A stretch of 25,760 nucleotides of DNA from NCBI RefSeq assembly GCF_000961885.1, contig NZ_JZKH01000102.1, positions 1-25,760 of the forward strand. The letters run 5' to 3'. The stretch is from Streptomyces rubellomurinus. Its GTDB lineage: Bacteria; Actinomycetota; Actinomycetes; Streptomycetales; Streptomycetaceae. Shown one piece after another: positions 1 to 6,933 of the stretch. The notes under the pieces were generated by a model. The model made no database searches. It saw only the letters and a list, made by a program, of their open reading frames with translations, and had not been told where the DNA came from. Position 1 is the first letter of the stretch, and every line of letters starts with the position of its first letter. The position numbers and the translations under genes are program-made.

Positions 1-1
1 C

Positions 2-418
2 CCGCCACCGCCTCCGCCCCCGCCCGTCCCTGCGCCCGTGCCCGTCCCCGTTCCGCCCGCACCCGCCGCGCCGGCCCCGCAGCCGGCACCCCCGGCCCCG
101 CAGCCGGCCCCGCCGGCGCCCGCCGCCCCGGCGGTCCCCGCGGTCCCGAGCCCGGCCGCGTCGAGCCCGGCGCGGCCGAGCCCGCTGTGGCCGACCCCGT
201 CCGTACGGCCCGTGCACCGGGCCCCGGCGGCCAAGCCGCTGCCGCCCGCGAAGCACCACCACGCCGCCCCGGCGACCACCACGATGCTGCTGGTCACCGT
301 GCCCGCCGTGCTGGCGGCGGCCGCCCTGCGGCCGGGTGGCCGTGGCCGCGCCGGCAGCACCGGCGGTGGCCGTGGCGAGGCCGGCCACGGCGGTGACGGC
401 GGCACCGCGCAGTCCTGA
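2..418 (+). CDS. C-terminal part of a proline-rich, membrane-anchored protein (5' end outside window)
   Basis: The reading frame is open from the left edge and stops at TGA 416-418. What is visible is a long Pro/Ala/Val/Gln linker (repeated PAPQPAPP-type units), then a stretch with AKHHHAAPATTT, a short hydrophobic segment (MLLVTVPAVLAAAAL) and a Gly/Arg-rich end. This layout suggests an extracytoplasmic domain upstream, a disordered wall-spanning linker and a C-terminal membrane anchor. The catalytic or binding domain lies outside the window, so no function can be given. An internal ATG at 38 lies within the linker and is unlikely to be the real start. The frame is chosen because only this one gives a coherent linker plus hydrophobic segment, but composition alone is weak evidence. 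Confidence 0.6.
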   Translation, partial: PPPPPPPPVPAPVPVPVPPAPAAPAPQPAPPAPQPAPPAPAAPAVPAVPSPAASSPARPSPLWPTPSVRPVHRAPAAKPLPPAKHHHAAPATTTMLLVTVPAVLAAAALRPGGRGRAGSTGGGRGEAGHGGDGGTAQS

Positions 419-508
419 TCCCCCGGGGCCCGGGGGCGGCACCCGCCGTCCCCGGCCGCCCCCGAGTTCCGCGTTACGTCATGAGCCAAGCCAGAGAAGG
501 GAGTTCCC

Positions 509-1279
509 ATGTCCGAGTGGGTGGCGTTGGCCATCGCCATGGCGGCGGCCTGTGCCGTCGTGGTGGCGGTGGTGCTGCTGAGGCACCGCAAGGTGGGCGC
601 CGGGAAGGACAACAGCGAGACCCCGGACGTCATCGAGTACATCACGATGATGATCGGGGTGGTCTACGCGATCGTCCTCGGCCTCGCCATCGCCGGGGTC
701 TGGGAGGCGCGCGGCGCCGCCCAGGACGACCTGTTCCGCGAGGCGCAGTCGCTGCGCGAGGTGAGCGACCGGGCCGTGGTCTACCCGGCGGAGTTCCGCG
801 ACCAGGTCCGCGCCGACGTGGACGGCTACGTCACGTACGTGGTGAACACCGAGTGGGACTACATGGCCGAACACGGCGACATCACCGACAAGGGCACCCA
901 GTTGCTGCAGAAGCTGCAGAACGACGTGGCCACCCGGGCGCCGGCCTCGGACCTGGAGTCGCAGGCCTACCAGCCGATCATGGACCGGATCGGCCAGGCC
1001 TCCGACGCCCGAGACCAGCGCGGCCAGAACGCCGGGCCGACGATGCCCGGGGTGGTCTGGTTCGGTCTGATCGTCGGTGCGGTGGTGACCGTCGGCATGC
1101 TGTTCGCGCTCCAGATCCGGCGAACGCCGCGGGAGTTGATCCTGGCGGGCTGCTTCAGCGCGCTGATCGCCTTCCTGCTGTTCATGATCTGGGACTTCGA
1201 CGATCCCTTCTCCCGCAGCGTCTCGGTGACCACCCAGCCGTTCACGGACCTCTTCCCCTCGCTCAACCTGAAGGACTGA
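509..1279 (+). CDS. DUF4239 (bestrophin-like) integral membrane protein
   Basis: This 256-residue protein starts at ATG 509 behind an AGAAGGGAG ribosome binding site. It has four predicted membrane segments in two pairs: residues about 3-24 and 45-65, then 181-201 and 210-230. Between the pairs is a soluble, mostly helical region (about 70-175) rich in charged residues. The two-plus-two arrangement and the segment VVYAIVLGLAIAGVWEA near residue 51 match my memory of the actinobacterial DUF4239 family, which is described as distantly bestrophin-like. No transport substrate or enzymatic role is established for the family as far as I know, so function is open. It appears to be a single-gene transcript ending at the hairpin at 1332-1368. 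Confidence 0.85.
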   Translation: MSEWVALAIAMAAACAVVVAVVLLRHRKVGAGKDNSETPDVIEYITMMIGVVYAIVLGLAIAGVWEARGAAQDDLFREAQSLREVSDRAVVYPAEFRDQVRADVDGYVTYVVNTEWDYMAEHGDITDKGTQLLQKLQNDVATRAPASDLESQAYQPIMDRIGQASDARDQRGQNAGPTMPGVVWFGLIVGAVVTVGMLFALQIRRTPRELILAGCFSALIAFLLFMIWDFDDPFSRSVSVTTQPFTDLFPSLNLKD

Positions 1280-1331
1280 GCAGGGCCCTGACCTGCTGGG
1301 CCTGGACCTGTCGAGGTCCCGACCTGCCGAG

Positions 1332-1368
1332 ATCCGGGCAGATCATCTTCGGATAATCTTGCCCGGAT
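1332..1368 (+). terminator. Long hairpin with a TTCG tetraloop
   Basis: Arms ATCCGGGCA (1332-1340) and TGCCCGGAT (1360-1368) are perfect. An inner stem GATCATC (1341-1347) pairs with GATAATC (1352-1358) apart from one C/A mismatch, and T1359 bulges. The loop is TTCG (1348-1351) closed by a C-G pair, the exceptionally stable C(UUCG)G form in RNA. It lies 53 bp after the DUF4239 stop and 55 bp before the yidD start, so it probably ends the upstream transcript. Confidence 0.7.
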
Positions 1369-1422
1369 TTCCGGGGGTCGGCGTTCGGTCCCCGGCCGAG
1401 GTCACCGAGGGGAACGTCAGCA

Positions 1423-1998
1423 GTGTCCAGCCCGACGCCGGAGTTCGGCGCCCACGCCCCGTACCCGCCCGAGCGCCCGGAGCGGGCCTGGTGGTGGCTT
1501 CCCGCGGCGGAGCGCGCCCGGCGGAAGAAGCAGCGCCACCAGTGGGAGCTGTACCGGCGCAGCGCCCGCAAGGCGAAGTCGGCCCGCAAGGACGAGCCGG
1601 CCCGTAAGCGCGACCGCTGGGACGACGGCTGCCTGGACTGCTGCGGCGACGCCTTCTGCGACATCGCCAGCCCGTGCATGATCGCGATCATCCCGGTGAT
1701 GCTGGCCTCCGGCGTCCGCTTCGCCCTCACCGGCGGGCGCGGGCGGCGCGCCGCCGACCCGGCCGCCCCCGCGCCGGCCGGGTTCGCGGCCGGGGTGCTG
1801 TACGGCGCGGTGCGCTACTACCGCACCGAGGTCAGCCCCCGGCGGCCGGCCTGCTGCCCGTACACGCCGTCCTGCTCGACGTACGCGGTGCAGGCGCTGC
1901 ACCGGCACGGCGCCCTGCGCGGGGCCCGACTGACGGCCGGCCGGCTGCTGCGCTGCCGCCCCGGCCGGGGCGGCGCGGACCCGGTGCCGCAGCGGTGA
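1423..1998 (+). CDS. yidD: YidD-family membrane protein insertion efficiency factor with a Cys-rich N-terminal extension
   Basis: The start is GTG 1423, behind GAGGGG at about 1408. The C-terminal part (residues about 122-191) is YidD: LYGAVRYYRTEVSPRRPACC, then CCPYTPSCSTYA (144-155) with the family's conserved cysteines, then a basic end (LLRCRPGRGG). YidD is a small inner-face membrane protein that assists YidC/Sec insertion of membrane proteins. Stand-alone YidDs are usually about 70-110 residues; this one has 191. The extra N-terminus is basic (RRKKQRHQ, KAKSARKDEPARKRDR), carries a cysteine cluster CLDCCGDAFCD (70-80) and a hydrophobic segment IAIIPVMLASGVRFAL (about 87-102). No rpmH, rnpA or yidC lies nearby, so this is probably a second, orphan copy. 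Confidence 0.9.
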   Translation: MSSPTPEFGAHAPYPPERPERAWWWLPAAERARRKKQRHQWELYRRSARKAKSARKDEPARKRDRWDDGCLDCCGDAFCDIASPCMIAIIPVMLASGVRFALTGGRGRRAADPAAPAPAGFAAGVLYGAVRYYRTEVSPRRPACCPYTPSCSTYAVQALHRHGALRGARLTAGRLLRCRPGRGGADPVPQR

Positions 1999-2006
1999 GG
2001 ACGGGC

Positions 2007-2040
2007 GGCGGCCCGCGCGGAGGTCTCCGCGCGGGCCGCC
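2007..2040. terminator. Bidirectional terminator between yidD and the chitinase gene
   Basis: Perfect 15-bp arms (2007-2021 and 2026-2040) enclose a GGTC loop; C2006-G2041 extends the stem. It sits between two convergent stop codons (1998 and 2060) and so can serve both strands. Confidence 0.85.
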
Positions 2041-2059
2041 GTCGTTCGTGCGTGAGCCG

Positions 2060-4426
2060 TCAGCGCAGGGCGGCGTCCATCGAGTTGAGCATGGTGCCGG
2101 AGGCGTCGTCGTTCTCCAGGGAGAAGGCGAACAGGCCGCCCAGCCCCTTGGTCCTGGCGTAGGCCCCGCGCGCCTGGACGGCCTGCGGGGTGTCGCCGGT
2201 CCAGAAGTTGGTGCCGTCGTAGACCCAGCTGCTCCCGGTGACCGGGTCCCAATGGGTCTGCGCGGCGCTCGGGTTGAGCTCCTTCCAGGCGGCCAGCCCG
2301 GCCTCCTGGCTCAGCGGCTTGGCCGGCGTCGGGCCGGTCGCGCTCTGGTACAGGCCGTAGTTCGAGCCGGCCGGGACGCCCGTCCAGCCGCGCCAGTAGA
2401 ACGGGATGCCGAGCACGATCCGGTTCGCCGGGAAGCCGCCGGGGATGCCGTACTCGGGCAGGCCGGTGGTGTACGCGGCGAGCGTGGTGTCGACGTTGTA
2501 CTTGAGCGTGCCGGGCTTGATCGGCGTGGTCGGGTCGGCGGGGCTGTCGTGCAGCGGGTCCTGGTGGTTGGTCGGGCCCTTGGCGTCCCAGGCGCCGTGC
2601 ATGTCGTAGGACATGACGTCCGCGTAGTCCAGGTAGGCGCCGATCTTGTCGGTCTCCAGCTGGGCGATCTTGTCCTGGCCGCTGGGCAGCGCGGCGCTCA
2701 GCAGGTAGCGCTTGCCCTGGGCGGCGCCGAGGGCGTCCAGCTGGGTGCGGAACTCCTTGAGCAGCAGGGTGAAGTTCTGCTTGTCGGCGGGGGAGTAGTG
2801 GTTGCCGGTGTGGCCGCCGGCCGAGCCCGGGTACTCCCAGTCGAGGTCGACGCCGTCGAAGATGCCCGCCGCCGAGGCCGGGCCGCCGGAGGCGTCCCCG
2901 GCGACGCCGGTCGGCAGGTTGCCCTTGAGGAACATGTCGAGGCAGGAGGAGACGAAGGTCTTCCGGGAGGCGTCGGTGGCGGCCGCGTCGGAGAAGTACT
3001 TGGAGTACGTCCAGCCGCCGATCGAGATGGTGAAGCGCAGGTTCGGGTACTTGGCCTTGAGCTGGCGCAGCTGGTTGAAGTTGCCCTTGAGCGGCTGGTC
3101 CCAGCCGTCGGTGCTGCCGTCCACGCTGGTGCCGGAGCCGAAGCCGCTCTGGTAGTCGGCGTAGGCGTCGCCCGCGCCGTCGCCGGCGTTGGGGTCGGAC
3201 TCGTTGGCGGAGTCGGAGGCCTTCACCGCCTGGAAGCAGGTGAGCTTCGTCGGGTCGATGTTGGCGAAGGCGTAGTGGATGACGTCCAGCTTGTTCGCGG
3301 CGCCGCTGCTGTCGACGTTCTTCGGGTAGTAGGCGTTCTCGTAGACGCCCCACTGGTCGAAGTAGGCCGAGCGGACGGGCTGCTGGGCGGGCGCGGCGGC
3401 GGTCGTGGTGCTCACCGGCGCGGACTGGGCGGAGGCGTGGCCGCCGGAGTAGCCCTGGACGCTGAAGGTGTAGGCGCGGCCGGGCAGCAGCGAGCTGACC
3501 GCGACCGAGGTGCCCATCGAGGTGGCGACCAGCTGCCCGTTGGACCACACCTTGTAGGCCACCGGGCCGTCCCCGGTGGAGAGGGTGGACGGCTGCCAGT
3601 TCAGCACCACGGCGCCGGCGGTGACCTTGCTGACCGTCAGGCCGGTCGGGGTGGTGACCTTGCCGTCCCCGGCCGGGCCGCTCGCGGTGGCCGTCGCGGT
3701 CGGCGAGGCGGTCGGGCTCCCGGTCGCGGTCGGGCTCGCGGTCGGGCTCCCGGTGGCGGTCGGACTGGTGGAGGCCGTGGGGCTGGTGGACGCGGTCGGG
3801 CTGGCCGTGGCGGTCGGGCTGCCGCTCGCCGTGGGGCTGGCGGAGGAGGTCGGCCCGGCCGGGCCGGTGAGCGTGAGGTCGTCGGCGCCGTAGGTGCCGG
3901 TGCCGTACCAGCCGTGGGTGTAGACGGTGACCGAAGTGGTGCCGGCGCCGGTGGTGAAGGTGCTGCTCAGCGGGCTCCAGCCGGTGCCGCCGGGCGTCCA
4001 GGACGAGGAGTCGACGCCGGTGCCGGTGGCGCCCAGGTAGACGTAGCTGCCCTGCACCCAGCCGGACAGCGTGTACGTGGTGTTCGGCTGGACGGCGACG
4101 GTCTGCTGACACTGCGCGGTGTCGGAGCCGGACGCGGCGCCGCTGAGCGCGTGGCTCCCGCCGTGCACCGGGGTGGTGACGACGGAGCCGTTGGCGCACG
4201 TCCAGCCGGCCAGCGTGCCGGTCTCGAAGTCGCCGTTGACCAGCAGGTTGACCGGGGCGGCCGAGGCCGGGCCGAGCGAGAGGGCCAGCGCGGCGCCGCT
4301 GGTGGTGAGCGTGGCGGCCAGTGCGAGGGCGGTGGCCCGGCGGCGCCGGTCGGCGCGGCGCCCGGCGTGCGCGCGGGCGGGCAGGCCGGGCCGGTCGGGC
4401 CGCGGGGGCATGACGCGGTCGTGCAT
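2060..4426 (-). CDS. Secreted modular chitinase: carbohydrate-binding module, FnIII, GH18
   Basis: This 788-residue endochitinase hydrolyses beta-1,4-GlcNAc polymers outside the cell. The start at 4426 is chosen because GGAGGA lies 8 nt upstream; an in-frame ATG at 4615 falls inside the promoter. Residues 1-56 are a signal peptide (basic RRRR at 27-30, hydrophobic core, cleavage likely ASA/AP). Residues about 57-190 form a beta-sandwich binding module (LLVNGDFETGTLAGW start). Residues 191-250 are a Ser/Pro/Thr linker of SPTAT units, about 256-342 an FnIII domain, and about 350-788 the GH18 barrel. GH18 motifs seen: SIGGW (468-472), DGVDLDWEYP (524-533) with catalytic Glu531, and MSYDMHG (605-611). 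The domain order matches the Streptomyces chitinase-63/ChiC type. The upstream DasR-like site points to induction by GlcNAc-derived signals. Confidence 0.96.
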   Translation of the reverse strand: MHDRVMPPRPDRPGLPARAHAGRRADRRRRATALALAATLTTSGAALALSLGPASAAPVNLLVNGDFETGTLAGWTCANGSVVTTPVHGGSHALSGAASGSDTAQCQQTVAVQPNTTYTLSGWVQGSYVYLGATGTGVDSSSWTPGGTGWSPLSSTFTTGAGTTSVTVYTHGWYGTGTYGADDLTLTGPAGPTSSASPTASGSPTATASPTASTSPTASTSPTATGSPTASPTATGSPTASPTATATASGPAGDGKVTTPTGLTVSKVTAGAVVLNWQPSTLSTGDGPVAYKVWSNGQLVATSMGTSVAVSSLLPGRAYTFSVQGYSGGHASAQSAPVSTTTAAAPAQQPVRSAYFDQWGVYENAYYPKNVDSSGAANKLDVIHYAFANIDPTKLTCFQAVKASDSANESDPNAGDGAGDAYADYQSGFGSGTSVDGSTDGWDQPLKGNFNQLRQLKAKYPNLRFTISIGGWTYSKYFSDAAATDASRKTFVSSCLDMFLKGNLPTGVAGDASGGPASAAGIFDGVDLDWEYPGSAGGHTGNHYSPADKQNFTLLLKEFRTQLDALGAAQGKRYLLSAALPSGQDKIAQLETDKIGAYLDYADVMSYDMHGAWDAKGPTNHQDPLHDSPADPTTPIKPGTLKYNVDTTLAAYTTGLPEYGIPGGFPANRIVLGIPFYWRGWTGVPAGSNYGLYQSATGPTPAKPLSQEAGLAAWKELNPSAAQTHWDPVTGSSWVYDGTNFWTGDTPQAVQARGAYARTKGLGGLFAFSLENDDASGTMLNSMDAALR
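3677..3844 (-). repeat. Low-complexity linker repeats inside the chitinase gene
   Basis: Short imperfect units around GCGGTCGGGCT (plus strand) encode SPTAT/SPTAS repeats between the binding module and the FnIII domain. Copy number in such tracts is prone to change by slippage. Confidence 0.8.
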
Positions 4427-4755
4427 GCGGGGTGTCCTCCGGATGTGTGGGGGTTCCGGCGGTGCGTGGCCCGGACGGGCCGAGGGAGCCGCCCCGGGCG
4501 CGGTGGGGGCGCACGGGCGGGGTGGGGCGGGTGTCGCGTGCTGACGAACGGTGCGCGGACACGGCGGGCCGGCCGGCCCGGTCGTGCCACGACAGAACAG
4601 ATTGGACTGGACCAATATTCGCCGTCAAGAGTGCCGGCCGGTCCGGCCGTCCGTGCCTGACCAGGTGTCCACCCGCCGGACCGGGCCGGACCGGCGCCTC
4701 CGCCGCCCGGTAGGTTGACCCGTACCGAGCAGGCCCGCCGAACGGAGGAGGCGCC
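4427..4755. other. Divergent promoter region between chitinase and methyltransferase genes
   Basis: There is no gene in this 329-bp gap. On the minus strand it holds the chitinase promoter (TTGACG 4628-4623, CAATCT 4605-4600), the DasR-like site, and an untranslated leader of roughly 165 nt. On the plus strand TAGGTT (4711-4716) is a possible -10 for the methyltransferase gene, whose ribosome binding site is GGAGGAGG at about 4744. The large open frames across it in other phases look like GC-bias artefacts. Confidence 0.6.
4602..4617 (-). promoter_or_regulatory. DasR-responsive element (dre)-like operator of the chitinase gene
   Basis: The minus strand reads ATTGGTCCAGTCCAAT. Compared with the Streptomyces dre consensus as I recall it (AGTGGTCTAGACCACT), 12 of 16 positions match, including both TGG/CCA half sites. 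It lies between a -35-like TTGACG (4628-4623) and a -10-like CAATCT (4605-4600, 17-bp spacer), overlapping the -10, where a repressor would block RNA polymerase. DasR is the GntR-family regulator of GlcNAc and chitin use and is released by amino-sugar phosphates. Confidence 0.75.
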
Positions 4756-5397
4756 ATGGACAGTCAGGACTGGGACGACCGCTACGCCGCGAGCGAACTG
4801 GTGTGGGGCGCCGAGCCCAACCGGTGGGTGGTCCGCGAGCTCGCCGGGCTCACCCCCGGCCACGCCCTCGACCTGGCCGCCGGCGAAGGCCGCAACGCCA
4901 TCTGGCTCGCCGCCCGGGGCTGGCACGTCACCGGCCTGGACTTCTCCGCCGTCGCCCTGGAGCGCGCCGAACGGCTCACCGCCGAACTGCCCGACGAGGT
5001 CGCCGACCGGCTCACCTGGCGCCACGGCGACGCCCGCGCCCTGGAGGCGCCCGCCGGCGGCTACGACCTCGTCCTGGTCGCCTACCTGCAGCTGCCCGCC
5101 GAGGACCGCCGCACCGCCCTGCGCCGCGCCGCCGACGCGCTCGCCCCCGGCGGCACCCTGCTGGTCGTCGGCCACGACCTGACCAACCTCGCCGAGGGCG
5201 TCGGCGGCCCGCAGGACCCGGCCGTCCTGTTCACCCCCGACGACGTCCTCGCCGACCTCGCCGGTCACGGCCTGCGCACCGTCCGCGCCGAACGCGTCCA
5301 CCGGCCGGTCGGCGCCGACCCGGGGCACCGCGAAGGCGGCACCGGCGGGCGCGACGCCATCGACGCGCTGGTCCGCCTGGAGCGGGGTGCCGCATGA
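4756..5397 (+). CDS. Class I SAM-dependent methyltransferase
   Basis: This 213-residue protein starts at ATG 4756 with GGAGGAGG close upstream. The N-terminus WDDRYAASELVWGAEPN resembles the TehB/thiopurine-methyltransferase-like group. Motif I is LDLAAGEGRNAIWLA (39-53), followed by GWHVTGLDFS for ribose binding, GDARALEAPAGGYDLVLVAY as motif II, and a late LAPGGTLLVVGHD segment. The fold and SAM binding are clear; the methyl acceptor is not. Its stop overlaps the start of the next gene (ATGA at 5394-5397), so the two are translationally coupled and probably act in one process. Confidence 0.92.
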   Translation: MDSQDWDDRYAASELVWGAEPNRWVVRELAGLTPGHALDLAAGEGRNAIWLAARGWHVTGLDFSAVALERAERLTAELPDEVADRLTWRHGDARALEAPAGGYDLVLVAYLQLPAEDRRTALRRAADALAPGGTLLVVGHDLTNLAEGVGGPQDPAVLFTPDDVLADLAGHGLRTVRAERVHRPVGADPGHREGGTGGRDAIDALVRLERGAA

Positions 5398-6086
5398 GCG
5401 GAGCCCTCACGCGTCAGCCACTGACCCGGCGCACGCTGCTCACCGGCCTGGCCGCCGCCGCCCCGCTGGCCCTCGCCGGCTGCTCCTCCGACACCCAGAA
5501 GGACCGGAGCGACAAGAAGGACAAGAAGGGCAAGGACGCCCCGGTGGCCAAGGCGAGCGACCCCGGCCACGAGGCCTTCGTGATGATCGTCCGGCACGGC
5601 GAGAAGCCGTCCGGCGACACGCCCGGTCTGGACGAGAACGGCAAGCACGACGCCAAGTCCCTCACCCAGCGCGGCTGGGACCGCGCCAAGGCGCTGCCCG
5701 GCCTGTTCACCCCGCCCGCCGCCGGGCTGCGCACCCCGGCCAAGATCTACGCGGCCACCGACCAGGGCCCGCTGGCCGGCGGCCACCGGATGCGGCAGAC
5801 CGTCACCCCGCTCGCCGCCGCGCTCGGGCTCACCCTCGACCTCGGCTACGCCGAGTCCCAGGAGAGCGAGCTGGCCACCGCCGCCCTGGCCGGGACGCAG
5901 CCGGTGCTGATCTGCTGGGAGCACTCGCGCATCTCCCGGATCGTCGAGGCGCTCGGCGCCGCCGGCAGCGGCGCACCCGCCGCCTGGCCGGACCGGTTCG
6001 ACCTGGTGTGGGTCTTCTCCCGGCCGGCCGGCGGCGCCTGGACCTTCCAGGAGGTGCGCCAGCACCTGCTGGACGGCGACGCCTGA
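5394..6086 (+). CDS. Histidine phosphatase superfamily lipoprotein
   Basis: The start at ATG 5394 overlaps the upstream stop. The 230-residue product begins with a twin-arginine-like signal (TRRTLLTG, 11-18), a hydrophobic core and a lipobox LAGC with Cys30, so it should be a membrane-anchored lipoprotein outside the cell. A Lys/Asp-rich tether (about 35-50) follows. The phosphatase signature is VRHGEKP (His68 as the phospho-accepting histidine), and the second catalytic His lies in ICWEHSRI (His177). Arg132/Arg134 in GGHRMRQT may complete the phosphate pocket. The substrate is unknown. A surface-tethered member of this superfamily suggests release of phosphate from an external or cell-wall compound. 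Confidence 0.9.
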   Translation: MSGALTRQPLTRRTLLTGLAAAAPLALAGCSSDTQKDRSDKKDKKGKDAPVAKASDPGHEAFVMIVRHGEKPSGDTPGLDENGKHDAKSLTQRGWDRAKALPGLFTPPAAGLRTPAKIYAATDQGPLAGGHRMRQTVTPLAAALGLTLDLGYAESQESELATAALAGTQPVLICWEHSRISRIVEALGAAGSGAPAAWPDRFDLVWVFSRPAGGAWTFQEVRQHLLDGDA

Positions 6087-6117
6087 CCCGCCTGCGGTCG
6101 GCCGGGGCCGGGCGCAG

Positions 6118-6180
6118 TGCGGTCCGATCGAGGCGGGAGCGGTCGGGAGCGGTCGGGAGTGAGGCGGGGGCGGTCGGGGG
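6118..6180 (+). repeat. Short GGAGCGGTCG-type tandem repeats upstream of the TerD gene
   Basis: Units of GGAGCGGTCG occur twice in direct succession, followed by degenerate GGGGGCGGTCG copies, in the gap between the phosphatase gene and the TerD gene. A -10-like TAGGGT follows at 6182-6187. The tract could be regulatory or simply slippage-prone filler. Confidence 0.4.
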
Positions 6181-6272
6181 GTAGGGTCCGGGAAGGGCCG
6201 TCCGATGATCGAATCGTCTCAACGGTGCCGTGGATCCGCGGCAGTCGGCGGCAGGAACGAGGAGGGCGCGGG

Positions 6273-6860
6273 ATGAGCGTTTCGCTGGCCAAGGGGCAGA
6301 AGATCAGCCTGGAGAAGCCGGGCGGTGGGCAGCTGAGCGTGGTCCGGATGGGCCTCGGTTGGCGGGCCGCGCAGCCCAAGGGGTTCTTCGCCAAGCTGCT
6401 CTCCGTCGGCCAGGAGATCGACCTGGACGCCTCGGCCGTGCTGTTCTCCCAGGGCCGCCCGGTGGACGTGGTGTTCTTCCAGCACCTCACCAGCAACGAC
6501 GGCTCCGTCCGGCACAGCGGCGACAACCTGGTCGGCGGCGCCGGCGACCAGACCGACGACGAGTCGATCACCGTCGACCTGACCAGGATCGCCGCCGAGG
6601 TCGACCAGATCGTCTTCACGGTCAACTCCTTCACCGGGCAGACCTTCCAGGAGGTCGAGGCGGCCTTCTGCCGCCTGGTCGACGAGACCACCGGCGCCGA
6701 GCTCGCCCGCTACACGCTGACCGGCGGAGGGCCGTACACCGCGCAGATCATGGCCAAGGTGCAGCGCACGCCCGGCGGTTGGCAGATGGCCGCGATCGGG
6801 CAGCCGGCCAGCGGACGCACCTTCCAGGACCTGATGCCGGAGCTGGTCAAGCACCTCTGA
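6273..6860 (+). CDS. TerD-family calcium-binding stress protein
   Basis: This 195-residue protein starts at ATG 6273 behind GGAGGGCGCGGG. The family signature is clear: MSVSLAKGQKISL start, GLGW (27-30), EIDLDASAVLF (49-58), HSGDNLVGGAGDQTDDESI (81-99) whose acidic residues form the Ca2+ sites in characterised TerD proteins, and INSFTGQTF-like VNSFTGQTFQEV. TerD proteins belong to tellurite, phage and oxidative stress systems, and multiple copies affect development in Streptomyces. No other ter gene lies in the window, so this is an orphan paralogue. The central KGFFAKLLSVG insertion after GLGW is longer than in short TerD proteins. Confidence 0.93.
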   Translation: MSVSLAKGQKISLEKPGGGQLSVVRMGLGWRAAQPKGFFAKLLSVGQEIDLDASAVLFSQGRPVDVVFFQHLTSNDGSVRHSGDNLVGGAGDQTDDESITVDLTRIAAEVDQIVFTVNSFTGQTFQEVEAAFCRLVDETTGAELARYTLTGGGPYTAQIMAKVQRTPGGWQMAAIGQPASGRTFQDLMPELVKHL

Positions 6861-6873
6861 CGCACGTGCGGAA

Positions 6874-6908
6874 AAGGGCCCGGCCGCGTGGCAGCGGTCC
6901 GGGCCCTT
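6874..6908. terminator. Bidirectional terminator after the TerD gene
   Basis: Arms AAGGGCCCGG (6874-6883) and CCGGGCCCTT (6899-6908) are perfect; an inner CCGC/GCGG stem (6884-6887 with 6894-6897, T6898 bulged) closes a GTGGCA loop. The AA/TT ends give a T run for both directions. It lies between convergent genes. Confidence 0.85.
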
Positions 6909-6933
6909 CGCCGTCCGTGCGGCGGTGCTCAGC

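Noticed and set aside
3677..3844. Repeat tract that could be mistaken for a CRISPR or satellite array
   Set aside because: Units are short, in frame and encode a Ser/Pro/Thr linker; there are no regular unique spacers.
1818..4757. Very long open frames antisense to and out of phase with the chitinase gene (on both strands)
   Set aside because: They consist of Arg/Pro/Gly/Ala-rich low-complexity sequence, have no domains, and cross the chitinase promoter. They result from the scarcity of stop codons in GC-rich DNA.
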